DNA of 64,000 nucleotides from Streptomyces fragilis (GTDB taxonomy: Bacteria; Actinomycetota; Actinomycetes; Streptomycetales; Streptomycetaceae): contig NZ_BEVZ01000002.1 of the NCBI RefSeq assembly GCF_003112515.1, positions 1,550,001 to 1,614,000 of the forward strand, read 5' to 3'. Below, in pieces: positions 1-7,981 of the stretch. The notes under the pieces were generated by a model. The model had not been told where the DNA came from. It worked only from the letters and a program-made list of their open reading frames with translations, and did no database searches. Each line of letters starts with the position of its first letter. Position 1 is the first letter of the stretch. The position numbers and the translations under genes are program-made.

Positions 1-372
1 GATCCGGGCGCCCCCGACCGCGCCTACCTGGTCACCGAGCGGGAGGACGGCGGGCTGCTGGGTCTGTCCCTGCGGGCGGTCACCGCGGGAGCCGCGCGCG
101 GCTTCACCGCCCGTTCCCTGTGCTCGCTGTGCCTGACCACCCACGTCCGCGGGGACGTCGTGCTGATGTCCGCCCGCCGCACCGGTGAGGCCGGGAGGCA
201 GGGCAACACCGTCGGCCAGTACCTCTGCGCGGACCTCGCCTGCTCGCTGTACCTGCGCGGCCTGAAGGAGAGCGCGGCCGGGCGCGGCTTCGACGAGAGC
301 CTGGGGCTGGAGGGCAAGATCGCCCGGATGCGGGACAACCTCGACGCCTTCCTCCGCATGGTCACCGCCTGA
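1..372 (+). CDS. FBP-type (EF-G-binding, treble-clef zinc finger) protein, 3' part
   Basis: The 5' end lies outside the window; 123 codons are visible. The visible part has two cysteine pairs, CSLC near codon 45 and CADLAC near codon 78, separated by a basic stretch, and ends in a helical tail. This is the pattern of the FBP C-terminal treble-clef zinc finger, the fold found in FusB-type proteins that bind EF-G and rescue it from fusidic acid. Actinomycete members are about 160 residues, so roughly 40 residues are missing. Binding of EF-G by this copy is inferred from the family. A second EF-G gene lies in this window at 49654. The family call rests on the Cys spacing and overall resemblance. 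Confidence 0.7.
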   Translation, partial: DPGAPDRAYLVTEREDGGLLGLSLRAVTAGAARGFTARSLCSLCLTTHVRGDVVLMSARRTGEAGRQGNTVGQYLCADLACSLYLRGLKESAAGRGFDESLGLEGKIARMRDNLDAFLRMVTA

Positions 373-428
373 CCTCGGTCGGCGGTGCCTGCCGGGCCGG
401 TCGCCCGGCGTGACGGACACTGAGGGGC

Positions 429-3101
429 ATGTCCGACATCACCCCGAACGCGCCCCTCACCCGCCGGTTCGCCCCGCGCCCCGAGAGCGTGGGGGAGGCC
501 AGGAGGTTCGTGCGGGAGGTCCTGGGCCGAGCCGCGGGCGAGTGGTGCGAGGACGCCGAGCTCCTGGTGGACGAGCTGGTGAGCAACGCGGTGCTGCACG
601 CCAGGAGCGCGGTCGAGGTCACGATCCGGCCCCGGGAGGACCGGACCGAGGTCAGGGTGAGCGACGAGCGGCCGGGTCTCGGCGTGATGCCGCAGCAGGA
701 GTTCCATCCCTTCACGTCCACCGGGCAGGGACTCGCCCTGGTCCAGCGGCTGGCCACCCGCTACGGCGTGGAGACCGGCGCCGGCCGCAAGACGGTGTGG
801 TTCGAGGTCGGTCCCCCGAGCACGCCGCGGGCGTCCTCCAGCTGGGGGGCCGCCGCCCACGCCCCGGGGCCGCGCAGGACCGTCACCCTGATCGACCTGC
901 CGGGCTCCCTCTACACGGCGTCCACCCGCAACCGGCACGAGCTGCTGCGGGAACTGGCGCTCGCCGCGTGGGGCGGCGACGCCCTCGGCGTCCGCCCCGA
1001 GGACCTGGCCGTCGCCAACGACACCCACCACATGATCAGCGTCTGGGTGACCGCCGCGCTCGAACGGCAGCCGCCCTCGGAGGTCGGCACCAGCAGCCTC
1101 ACCCTGTCGGTGCCGGCCGACGCCTCGCCGTCGGTGCTGATCCTGCGCCAGGTGCTCGACCAGGCGGAGGAGGCCGCCCGCAGCGGACGGATGCTGGCCC
1201 GGCCCGCCGTCCCGGCCGTCCGCGCCCTGCGGAACTGGCTCTTCGGCCAGATCGCCGGCCAGCTCGCCGGCGGACACCCGACCGCCTGGACGGTCGTCCC
1301 CCGCGTCCCCAAGCCGGGCCCGCTGGAGACGGTGCCGTTCGACCCGGCCCAGGTGCGCGACAGCAGGACCCCGACCGTCGCCGCCGACGAGGAGAACCGG
1401 ATCGTCGCGGTGAACGCGGCGGCCGCCGGGCTGCTGGGCTGGGAGCCGGACGAACTGGTGGGGCGCAGACTGCTCACGATCATCCCCGAGCACCTGCGGC
1501 AGCGGCACAAGGAGGCGTTCACCTCGCTGCTGTTCACCGGACGGGCCCGGATCCTGGGACGGTCCGTCCCGCTGCCCGCCCTGCACCGGGACGGACGGCA
1601 GGTGCCCATCCGCCTGGTCGTCCAGACGCAGCACACCGCCGACGGCCGGACCCTGTTCGTGGCCCACCTCATCCCGAGGGCCGGCGAGGCAGCCCCAGGC
1701 GCGCGCGACCGGGCCGCGGAGGAGCCGGAGGCGCACCCGCCGCACGCGGAGGCCCGCCCCGTCGTCACCCGAGAGGAGGAGGGGGAGGACCCGCGGGCCG
1801 CCCCCGTGAGGAGCGAGGCGATGGCACGCCTGGCGATGATCGTGGACACCGGACGGGCGGTCACCGACTCCACCGACCCCGACGGCGGGGTGCGCGAGGT
1901 GTGCCGCATCCTCACCGCACGGCTGGCCGACTGGTGCGTGATCGACCTGTTCGGCGTCCACGGAACGGGGGAGCGGATCGGCGTGGTGCGCCGGGACCGC
2001 CACGGACGGCCTGCCGCGGGCTTCGAGGGCGCCCTGCCGCCACTCTCCGAGAGCGCGCGCGGACCGCTGGCCCGGGTGCTGCGCGGGGCGGGTCCCCTGC
2101 TGCTCCAGGGGAGCGGGGCCGATCAGCCGCCGGGCCAGGTCGGCAGCCCGCTGGACGCCCGCCACCGGGCCCTGTTCGATTCGCTCGGGGCCGACAGCGC
2201 GGTGGTGGCCGCCCTCCGCGCCCGCCGTGACGTGCTGGGCGCGATCACCCTGGCCCGCACCACACCCGGCCGGCCCTTCACCGAGGCCGACCTCGCCTTC
2301 GTCGACGACCTGGCGCACGGCATCGCGGTCGGCCTGGACAACACCCGCCTCCACGAGGCGACCCGCGGCATCGCCGAGCAGTTGCAGCGCTCCCTGCTGC
2401 CGGTGCTGCCCGAGCTGCCCCACCTGCAGGTCGCCGCCCGCTACGTGCCGTCCTCCGTCACCGCCGAGGTGGGCGGCGACTGGTACGACTGCTTCGTGCT
2501 GCCCCGCGGCGACCTGGCGGTGACCATCGGCGACGTGGCGGGGCACGACCTGGCGGCGGCCGTCGCCATGAGCCAGCTGCGCTCGATGCTCCGGGGCATC
2601 GCGGTCGACCGGGAGGAGCCGCCCGGCGAGGTGGTGCGACGCCTGGACATCGCCAACCACACGCTCTACCGGGAGGCCACCGCCACCTGCGTGTACGGCC
2701 TGGTCCGCGGGCCCGAGCAAGGGCCCTGGGACTTCGTCCACTCGGCGGCCGGGCACCTGCCGCCGCTGCTCACCACCGAGGACGGCGAGACCCGCTACCT
2801 GGAGGAGGGCACCGGGCTGATGCTGGGCACCGGCTTCGACATGCCGCGTCCGGCCACGCGCGTGCGGCTGCCTCCCCGGGCCACGGTGCTGCTCTACACC
2901 GACGGGCTGATCGAACGCCGGGGCGAGGGACTGGAGGAGTCCCTGTCGCGGCTGCGGCAGCACACCGCGGACCTGGCGCGCGAGCCGCTGGACGTGTTCC
3001 TGGACGAGCTGCTGATCCGGCTCGGCGCGGACGGGGCGGACGACATCGCCCTGCTGGCCCTGCGCCCCGTCCCGCCGGGCGCCGAAGCCCCGGGACGCTG
3101 A
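429..3101 (+). CDS. SpoIIE-family PP2C phosphatase with ATPase, PAS and GAF domains
   Basis: 890 residues. An HspB/RsbW-like histidine-kinase-type ATPase domain (about 15-115, with ELVSNAVLHA as the N box) opens the protein. A middle region of unclear family follows (about 155-300), then a PAS domain (about 310-420), a GAF domain (about 465-635) and a C-terminal SpoIIE/PP2C phosphatase (about 660-885). Metal-binding motifs are visible: GGDWYD, GDVAGHD, YTDGLIE and DDIALL. Such proteins dephosphorylate anti-anti-sigma factors; here a kinase-like and a phosphatase module sit in one chain, suggesting a self-contained partner-switching sensor. The start at 429 is preceded by a close GAGGGG. No anti-sigma antagonist gene is adjacent. 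The 3' end runs into a tandem repeat array. Confidence 0.9.
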   Translation: MSDITPNAPLTRRFAPRPESVGEARRFVREVLGRAAGEWCEDAELLVDELVSNAVLHARSAVEVTIRPREDRTEVRVSDERPGLGVMPQQEFHPFTSTGQGLALVQRLATRYGVETGAGRKTVWFEVGPPSTPRASSSWGAAAHAPGPRRTVTLIDLPGSLYTASTRNRHELLRELALAAWGGDALGVRPEDLAVANDTHHMISVWVTAALERQPPSEVGTSSLTLSVPADASPSVLILRQVLDQAEEAARSGRMLARPAVPAVRALRNWLFGQIAGQLAGGHPTAWTVVPRVPKPGPLETVPFDPAQVRDSRTPTVAADEENRIVAVNAAAAGLLGWEPDELVGRRLLTIIPEHLRQRHKEAFTSLLFTGRARILGRSVPLPALHRDGRQVPIRLVVQTQHTADGRTLFVAHLIPRAGEAAPGARDRAAEEPEAHPPHAEARPVVTREEEGEDPRAAPVRSEAMARLAMIVDTGRAVTDSTDPDGGVREVCRILTARLADWCVIDLFGVHGTGERIGVVRRDRHGRPAAGFEGALPPLSESARGPLARVLRGAGPLLLQGSGADQPPGQVGSPLDARHRALFDSLGADSAVVAALRARRDVLGAITLARTTPGRPFTEADLAFVDDLAHGIAVGLDNTRLHEATRGIAEQLQRSLLPVLPELPHLQVAARYVPSSVTAEVGGDWYDCFVLPRGDLAVTIGDVAGHDLAAAVAMSQLRSMLRGIAVDREEPPGEVVRRLDIANHTLYREATATCVYGLVRGPEQGPWDFVHSAAGHLPPLLTTEDGETRYLEEGTGLMLGTGFDMPRPATRVRLPPRATVLLYTDGLIERRGEGLEESLSRLRQHTADLAREPLDVFLDELLIRLGADGADDIALLALRPVPPGAEAPGR

Positions 3102-3199
3102 GGCCCCCGGGCATGGAGGCACCGGGCATGGGAGCACCGGGTGTCGGGGACACCGGGGCGCTGAGGTCCCGGGGCGCTCAGGCCCCGGGCCGGGCCGCC
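3077..3199. repeat. Degenerate 15-17 bp tandem repeats across a stop codon
   Basis: Eight units can be laid end to end, each starting with GGG and most ending in CCC or ACC: 3077-3091, 3092-3108, 3109-3123, 3124-3138, 3139-3154, 3155-3170, 3171-3186 and a partial from 3187. The two at 3109 and 3124 differ by two bases; those at 3155 and 3171 are also near-identical. The stop codon of the phosphatase gene (3099-3101) lies inside the second unit. Each unit is a weak inverted repeat. The array fills the gap between two convergent genes, so it may act in termination. Confidence 0.75.
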
Positions 3200-3205
3200 G
3201 GGGCG

Positions 3206-4756
3206 TCAGCTGTCCGGTCGGGCCGGCTCGACCAGCGACTCGGCGCCGATCACGGTGAACCCGGCGGCCAGGAAGGCGCGCAGCGAACGGGCGTTGCCCG
3301 GGGCGACCGCGGCGAACACCGGCGTGTTCACCGGCACCAGGGTGAGCGCGTCCGCCAGCAGGGACCGGCCGTACCCGCGCGAGTGCTCCGCGGCCGGGGA
3401 GAGCTCGATGCTCAGCTCCGTGCGCCCCGCCGGTCCTTCCGCCAGGGTGACCAGGCCCCGCTCGTCACCGAACACCCGCACACCGCGCCGCAGCCCGCGG
3501 GCGTGCCGCACCCGGGGATGCTCGTCCAGGCCGCTGAGCGGGCCGAGCCGGGCAGGTCCGCCGGACCCGCGGGCGACCAGGACGGCGTCGATCGTGCCGA
3601 CGCGGCCGGACGGCCCCGCCAGCGCGCGCAGGAAGTCCGGGGCCAGCGAGCCGCCGAAGCCGTCGGGGCCCAGGGCGCCCACCCGCTCGGCGGGCAGCGA
3701 GGTCGCCACCACCGCATGACCGGTGAAGGCCACCGAGCACTCCGGGCCGTGCGGCGGCCGGGGCAGCACGGTGACCGCGCCGTCCGCCTCGGGGAAGCGG
3801 CCCTCCGCGGCGTCGAGCAGCAGGGCCAGCAGCGGGTGCGGCGGTGCCAGCGCCTCCCGCCGGGCCCGCAGGAAGTCCAGCAGCGCGGCGTCGAACCGCT
3901 CGGGCTGCTCCAGGTTGGGCAGATGACCCGCGTCGGGCACGACGGCGAGACGGGCGTCGTCCACCAGTTCGCGCATCGCCTCCGCCTCCGCCACCGGGGT
4001 GTAGGTGTCCTCCTCGCCGACCAGCAGCAGAACGGGCACCCGGGCCGCGCGCAGGGAGTCCCGGTAGTCGGGCCGCCCGGCCCGCGCGCGCAGCGCCGCC
4101 GCGGCCCCCGCCGGCGCGGTCGCGCGCATCATCCCGGCCACGTGCGCGGCGACCTCGGGCATCGAGGTCACGTGGCGCGGCGTGATCATGCGGTCCAGCA
4201 CCTCGGCGGCGTACCCGTCCATGCCCTCGGCGAGCAGCCGGTCGGCGAGCGCGTGGCGCCAGGCGCGCCCCTCCTCGGTCTCCGCGGCGGGCGAGGTGTC
4301 GGCGAGCACCAGCGCGGCGGTGCGCTCCGGGTGGAGGCGGTGGAACTCCATGGCGATCTGCCCGCCCATGGAGAGCCCCGCGACCACGGCACGCGGCACT
4401 CCGGTGAGCCGGAGCAGCGCGGCCAGGTCCTCGGCGTAGTCCCGCCACGCGGTCGCCCCGGGGGCCACCGCGCTCGCGCCGTAGCCGCGCAGGTCCGGCA
4501 GGATCACCCGGTACCCGGCGCCGGCCAGCGCCGCGGCCTGCGGGCGCCACATGCTCCGGTCGAAGGGATGGCCGTGCACCAGGAGCACCGGGACGCCGTC
4601 CGCGGGGCCCAGGTCGTCGTAGACCAGCGTCACGCCCGGCCCGACCACGGCCTGCCCGGAGCGCACCTCCTCGCGTCCCCCCGGGCTTCCCCCGGCGGGA
4701 CGGCCGGTGTCCCCGGTCGCCGCTCCGGCGTCGGCGGTCTCCCACGGACGGCTCAT
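3206..4756 (-). CDS. Alpha/beta hydrolase fused to a GNAT acetyltransferase domain
   Basis: 516 residues from the ATG at 4756, which has GGGGGAA just upstream; an in-frame ATG at 4816 lacks such a site. Residues of about 35-290 form an alpha/beta hydrolase with nucleophile elbow GLSMGG, acid region GEEDTYTP and catalytic His in DAGHLPNLEQPE. Residues of about 300-510 look like a GNAT domain: RGYGRSLL fits acetyl-CoA motif A, and NARSLRAFLAAGF is a typical motif B. The hydrolase resembles 3-oxoadipate enol-lactonase-like enzymes, but no substrate can be named. Two catalytic modules in one chain suggest linked hydrolysis and acylation; that is inference. It converges on the phosphatase gene. 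Confidence 0.8.
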   Translation of the reverse strand: MSRPWETADAGAATGDTGRPAGGSPGGREEVRSGQAVVGPGVTLVYDDLGPADGVPVLLVHGHPFDRSMWRPQAAALAGAGYRVILPDLRGYGASAVAPGATAWRDYAEDLAALLRLTGVPRAVVAGLSMGGQIAMEFHRLHPERTAALVLADTSPAAETEEGRAWRHALADRLLAEGMDGYAAEVLDRMITPRHVTSMPEVAAHVAGMMRATAPAGAAAALRARAGRPDYRDSLRAARVPVLLLVGEEDTYTPVAEAEAMRELVDDARLAVVPDAGHLPNLEQPERFDAALLDFLRARREALAPPHPLLALLLDAAEGRFPEADGAVTVLPRPPHGPECSVAFTGHAVVATSLPAERVGALGPDGFGGSLAPDFLRALAGPSGRVGTIDAVLVARGSGGPARLGPLSGLDEHPRVRHARGLRRGVRVFGDERGLVTLAEGPAGRTELSIELSPAAEHSRGYGRSLLADALTLVPVNTPVFAAVAPGNARSLRAFLAAGFTVIGAESLVEPARPDS

Positions 4757-4921
4757 GCGCTTCCCCCTGGCTCGGTGTCCGGCGGCCGGTGCCGGCCGCC
4801 GGCGTCCATGGTCCAAGATCGCCCGCAGTGGGCCAAGCGGTTTCAGGACCGGCGGGGCGGGGCCGACCGGGCCGCGGCGGACGGTCCCGCACGGACGGTG
4901 GGGCGGGCTTTCCGGCCCGGA

Positions 4922-5374
4922 CTACCGCGAGGCGGCGTCCGGGTCCACCGTCGTGAGCGACACCGTGCCGTCCTCCGCCACCGACCAGCCCGGGTTGTGG
5001 CAGATCTCCCAGCGGTGACCGTCCGGGTCGGCGAAGTAGCCGTGATAGCCGCCGAAGGCGGCCCGCTGCGCGGGCTTGAGCACCTTCGCCCCCGCCGCTG
5101 CGGCCCGCGCCATCGCCTCGTCCACCTCGGCCGGCGACCCCACGTTCCGCGCCAGCGTGAACGGCGTCCCGGCCGTCGCCGGACTTCCCACGTCGGCCGC
5201 CAGATCGGCCAGCGGGAACAGGGCGAGGGCCAGGCCCGGGCCCATCTGGTAGAAGACCACCTCGTCGAGGTCGAGCAGCGGAGACCAGCCCAGTCCCTCG
5301 CTGTAGAAGCGGCGGCTCACGAGCAGATCGCCCACGCCCAGCGTCACCAGACTCAACCGCTGTTGTGTCGTCAT
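4922..5374 (-). CDS. VOC (glyoxalase/bleomycin-resistance fold) protein
   Basis: 150 residues, normal length for a two-motif VOC protein. The N-terminus (LVTLGVGDLLVSRRFYSEGLGW) and the C-terminal DPDGHRWEICHNPGW are the two beta-alpha-beta-beta-beta halves; the latter carries the usual metal or ligand acidic residue. These proteins are metalloenzymes or drug-binding proteins, and the substrate here is unknown. It lies on the same strand as the hydrolase-GNAT gene, 165 bp upstream of it, and is divergent from the hydrolase at 5491. Confidence 0.85.
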   Translation of the reverse strand: MTTQQRLSLVTLGVGDLLVSRRFYSEGLGWSPLLDLDEVVFYQMGPGLALALFPLADLAADVGSPATAGTPFTLARNVGSPAEVDEAMARAAAAGAKVLKPAQRAAFGGYHGYFADPDGHRWEICHNPGWSVAEDGTVSLTTVDPDAASR

Positions 5375-5490
5375 GACTGCACGCTAGCCCCTCGTTGCGA
5401 CGGGCCGGCCGGGCGGCCAGGTGGCCGTGCGGCGCGTCGGGGTACACGGATCCGGCCGGGGGGCGGGCCGCCGGCGGAAGGACGGCGCCG

Positions 5491-6378
5491 ATGTTCCCCG
5501 ACTTCACCGAGACCCGGATCGACACGGGCGAGGCCTCGATCTTCCTGCGTCACGGGGGCCAGGGCCCGCCCGTCCTCCTCCTGCACGGCCACCCGCGGAC
5601 CTCGGCGACCTGGCACCGGGTGGCGCCGCTCCTCGTCCAGCGTGGCTTCACCGTCGTCTGCCCCGACCTGCGGGGCTACGGACGCTCCCGCGGGCCCGAC
5701 CCCACGCCCGACCACAGCGCCCATTCCAAGCGCGCCATGGCGGCCGATCTCGTCGCGGTGATGCGGGAGTTGGGCCACGCGCGGTTCCAGGTCGCCGGGC
5801 ACGACCGCGGCTCGTACGTCGCGCTGCGGCTCGCCCTGGACCACCCGGCGGCGGTGACCCGCGTCGCGCTGCTGGACTGCCTGCCGATCTCCGAGCATCT
5901 CGCCCGCGCCGGCGCGGAGTTCGCCACCCGGTGGTGGCACTGGTTCTTCTTCGCGCAGCCGGAGATTCCCGAACGCGTCATCACCGCCGACCCCGACAGC
6001 TGGTACCGCGGCGACCCCGAGGCGATGGGCCCGGAGAACCACGCCGAACGGCTGGCCGCCGTGCGCCGTCCGGAGGTGGTGCGCGCCATGCTCGAGGACT
6101 ACCGCGCGGGCCTCACCGTGGACCGCGCCCACGAGGAGGCCGACCGCGCGGCGGGGCGGCGGATCCGTTGTCCCGCGCTGATCCTGTGGTCGCTGCGCGA
6201 CGACCTCGAGGAGCTGTACGGCGACCCGCTGCGGATCTGGCGCGACTGGGCCGACGACGTCCGCGGCCACGGGATCGACTCCGGTCACCACGTGGCCGAG
6301 GAGGCGCCCGGGCCGCTCGCCGACGCCCTGGCCGGCTTCTTCGCGGAGCCGGGCGGCGCGGCGGCGAGCGCCCCGTGA
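5491..6378 (+). CDS. Alpha/beta hydrolase, haloacetate dehalogenase-like
   Basis: 295 residues from the ATG at 5491, which follows GGAAGGA by eight bases; the frame is open further upstream but has no ribosome site. The order of motifs follows fluoroacetate/haloacetate dehalogenases: HGHPRT oxyanion loop, DLRGYGRS, the aspartate nucleophile in GHDRGS, the WHWFFFAQPE stretch (halide-binding Trp region), and the catalytic His in GHHVAEEAP. An Asp nucleophile rather than Ser argues against an ordinary esterase; epoxide hydrolases share this trait and are the alternative. It is followed closely by the convergent XRE-cupin gene. Confidence 0.8.
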   Translation: MFPDFTETRIDTGEASIFLRHGGQGPPVLLLHGHPRTSATWHRVAPLLVQRGFTVVCPDLRGYGRSRGPDPTPDHSAHSKRAMAADLVAVMRELGHARFQVAGHDRGSYVALRLALDHPAAVTRVALLDCLPISEHLARAGAEFATRWWHWFFFAQPEIPERVITADPDSWYRGDPEAMGPENHAERLAAVRRPEVVRAMLEDYRAGLTVDRAHEEADRAAGRRIRCPALILWSLRDDLEELYGDPLRIWRDWADDVRGHGIDSGHHVAEEAPGPLADALAGFFAEPGGAAASAP

Positions 6379-6382
6379 GCCG

Positions 6383-6973
6383 CTAGGACGCGACGCCCTC
6401 GCCGCCGCCGTGCAGGTGCACCCGCTCGGCGTTGTGGTCCAGCACGGTCAGGATCTCCACCGGGGCCTCGTGCGCCCGGATCGCGTGCGGGGTCATGGTG
6501 GAGAACTCCGCGGCGTCCCCCGCCCGGACCAGGACCGTCCGGTCGCCCAGGTGCAGGCGGGCCGTGCCGGAGAGCACCGTGAACCACTCGTGGCCCGGGT
6601 GCACCTTCAGACTGTCCGGACCGACCGGGAGCTCCGGGGTGATCCGCATCTTCGCCACCGTCACCCCGTGCACCGAGGCCTCCCGCGACAGCAGCCACAC
6701 GGTCGTCCCCGGCGTGTGCGTGGGCTGCGGGCGGATCACCACGTCCTCGTCGGACGGCGACTCGACCAGCTGGTCGAGCGTGGTGTCCAGGGCGCGGGCG
6801 ATCGGGACCAGCTGGTCGAGGGAGATCCGGCGGTGACCGGTCTCGATCCGGCTCAGGCTCGAGGGGCTGAGGTGGGCGCGGGCCGCAAGGGCGTCGAGGG
6901 ACCAGCCGCGGGCGTGCCGCAGGCTGCGGATCCGCTGCCTGATCAGACTGTCCAGGTCGACTTCTTGCGTCAT
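6383..6973 (-). CDS. XRE-family regulator with C-terminal cupin domain
   Basis: 196 residues from the ATG at 6973; a TTG two codons upstream is a less likely start. The N-terminal HTH (about 10-65) contains the typical SLDALAARAHLSPSSLSRIETG recognition region, and the C-terminal cupin (about 110-185) includes HPGHEWFTVLSGTARLHLGD. This is the MerR/PuuR-like layout in which the cupin senses a small ligand. It is divergent from the methyltransferase gene at 7021 with only 47 bp between the two starts, so it probably controls that gene and itself. The ligand is not evident. Confidence 0.9.
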   Translation of the reverse strand: MTQEVDLDSLIRQRIRSLRHARGWSLDALAARAHLSPSSLSRIETGHRRISLDQLVPIARALDTTLDQLVESPSDEDVVIRPQPTHTPGTTVWLLSREASVHGVTVAKMRITPELPVGPDSLKVHPGHEWFTVLSGTARLHLGDRTVLVRAGDAAEFSTMTPHAIRAHEAPVEILTVLDHNAERVHLHGGGEGVAS

Positions 6974-7020
6974 GCGCAAGAGTGTATGCCGTTTCCGCAG
7001 GATGCGCCTACGGTGGTCGT

Positions 7021-7938
7021 ATGACGCACCCTCCCGCGCCCGACCAGGGTCACGGCCACGGCCACGGCCACCACCATGCTCACCCCGGACCCGCCCCGCG
7101 GCACGGCGAGCACCGGCACGACGAACACCACGACAACGGCGCCGAGGCCGCCCACGCCGGCCTGCTGGAGCTCGAGGCCCGCACCTTCACCCCCGCGCTG
7201 GAGGAGGCGCTGGAGCGGGCGGTGACGTCCCTCGGGCCCGCCGCCCCGCGGCACGTCGTCGACCTGGGCAGCGGCCCCGGCGTGGGCACCCTGGCGCTGG
7301 CCCGCCGCTTCCCCGGGGCGCGGGTCACCGCCGTGGACCGGTCCCCGCAGATGCTGGAGCGGGTCCTGGCGGCCGCCCGCGAGGAGGGGTTGTCCGAGCG
7401 GGTGCGGGCGGTGCGGGCCGACCTCGACGCCGGGCCGCCCGACCTCGGCCCGCTGGACATCGCGTGGGCCTCCTCCTCCCTCCACCACGTCGCCGATCCC
7501 ACCGCCCTGCTCGCGCGGCTGGGGGAGGCGGTCGTCCCGGGTGGGCTGCTGGTCGTCGTCGAGTCCGACGGGATGCCGCGCTTCCTGCCCTCCGACGCGG
7601 GCGCGGGCCGTCCGGGCCTGGAGGACCGCTGCCGGGAGGTGGCCGCGAAGGCCGGCTGGAACGCCTACCCCGACTGGAGCGACGCCATGGAGCGGGCCGG
7701 GTTCGGGCCCGTCGAGCGGTGGACCGTCACCGCGGAGGGCGTGCCCGGGCCGGAGGCCGCCGGCTACGCCCGGCTGGTGCTCGAACGGGTCCGCGTCGCG
7801 CTGGAGGACCAGCTCGCCCCGGACGACCTGGAGGCGCTGGAGCGGCTGCTGTCCCCCGGAGACCCGGCCTACGTGGGAAGCCGCCCGGACGTCGTCCCCC
7901 GTTCGGTCCGCACCGTCTGGGCGGCGCGCCGGAACTGA
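7021..7938 (+). CDS. Class I SAM methyltransferase with His-rich N-terminus
   Basis: 305 residues. The first 39 residues hold 13 histidines in a GHGHGHGHHHAH-type run, which may bind Ni, Zn or Cu; the catalytic domain follows with the SAM motif VVDLGSGPGVGTLALA (about 79-94), the acidic loop VDRS and the post-motif region PLDIAWASSSLHH. The ATG at 7021 is chosen because a TACGGT -10-like box ends six bases before it, suggesting a leaderless mRNA; there is no strong ribosome site. The substrate is unknown. It shares a 47-bp divergent promoter with the XRE-cupin regulator, its likely controller. Confidence 0.85.
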   Translation: MTHPPAPDQGHGHGHGHHHAHPGPAPRHGEHRHDEHHDNGAEAAHAGLLELEARTFTPALEEALERAVTSLGPAAPRHVVDLGSGPGVGTLALARRFPGARVTAVDRSPQMLERVLAAAREEGLSERVRAVRADLDAGPPDLGPLDIAWASSSLHHVADPTALLARLGEAVVPGGLLVVVESDGMPRFLPSDAGAGRPGLEDRCREVAAKAGWNAYPDWSDAMERAGFGPVERWTVTAEGVPGPEAAGYARLVLERVRVALEDQLAPDDLEALERLLSPGDPAYVGSRPDVVPRSVRTVWAARRN

Positions 7939-7981
7939 CGCCGCGGAACCGACCGGGCCGGGACCTGCGTGGAGGAGAACG

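Noticed and set aside
24..3137. Reading frame of over 1000 codons on the minus strand opposite the SpoIIE-type gene
   Set aside because: It is a by-product of extreme GC third-position bias; the protein is low-complexity Gly/Arg/Gln/His and has no domain. Many similar shadow frames (for example 3113-5761 plus, 52314-55400 minus beyond the esterase) were discarded for the same reason.
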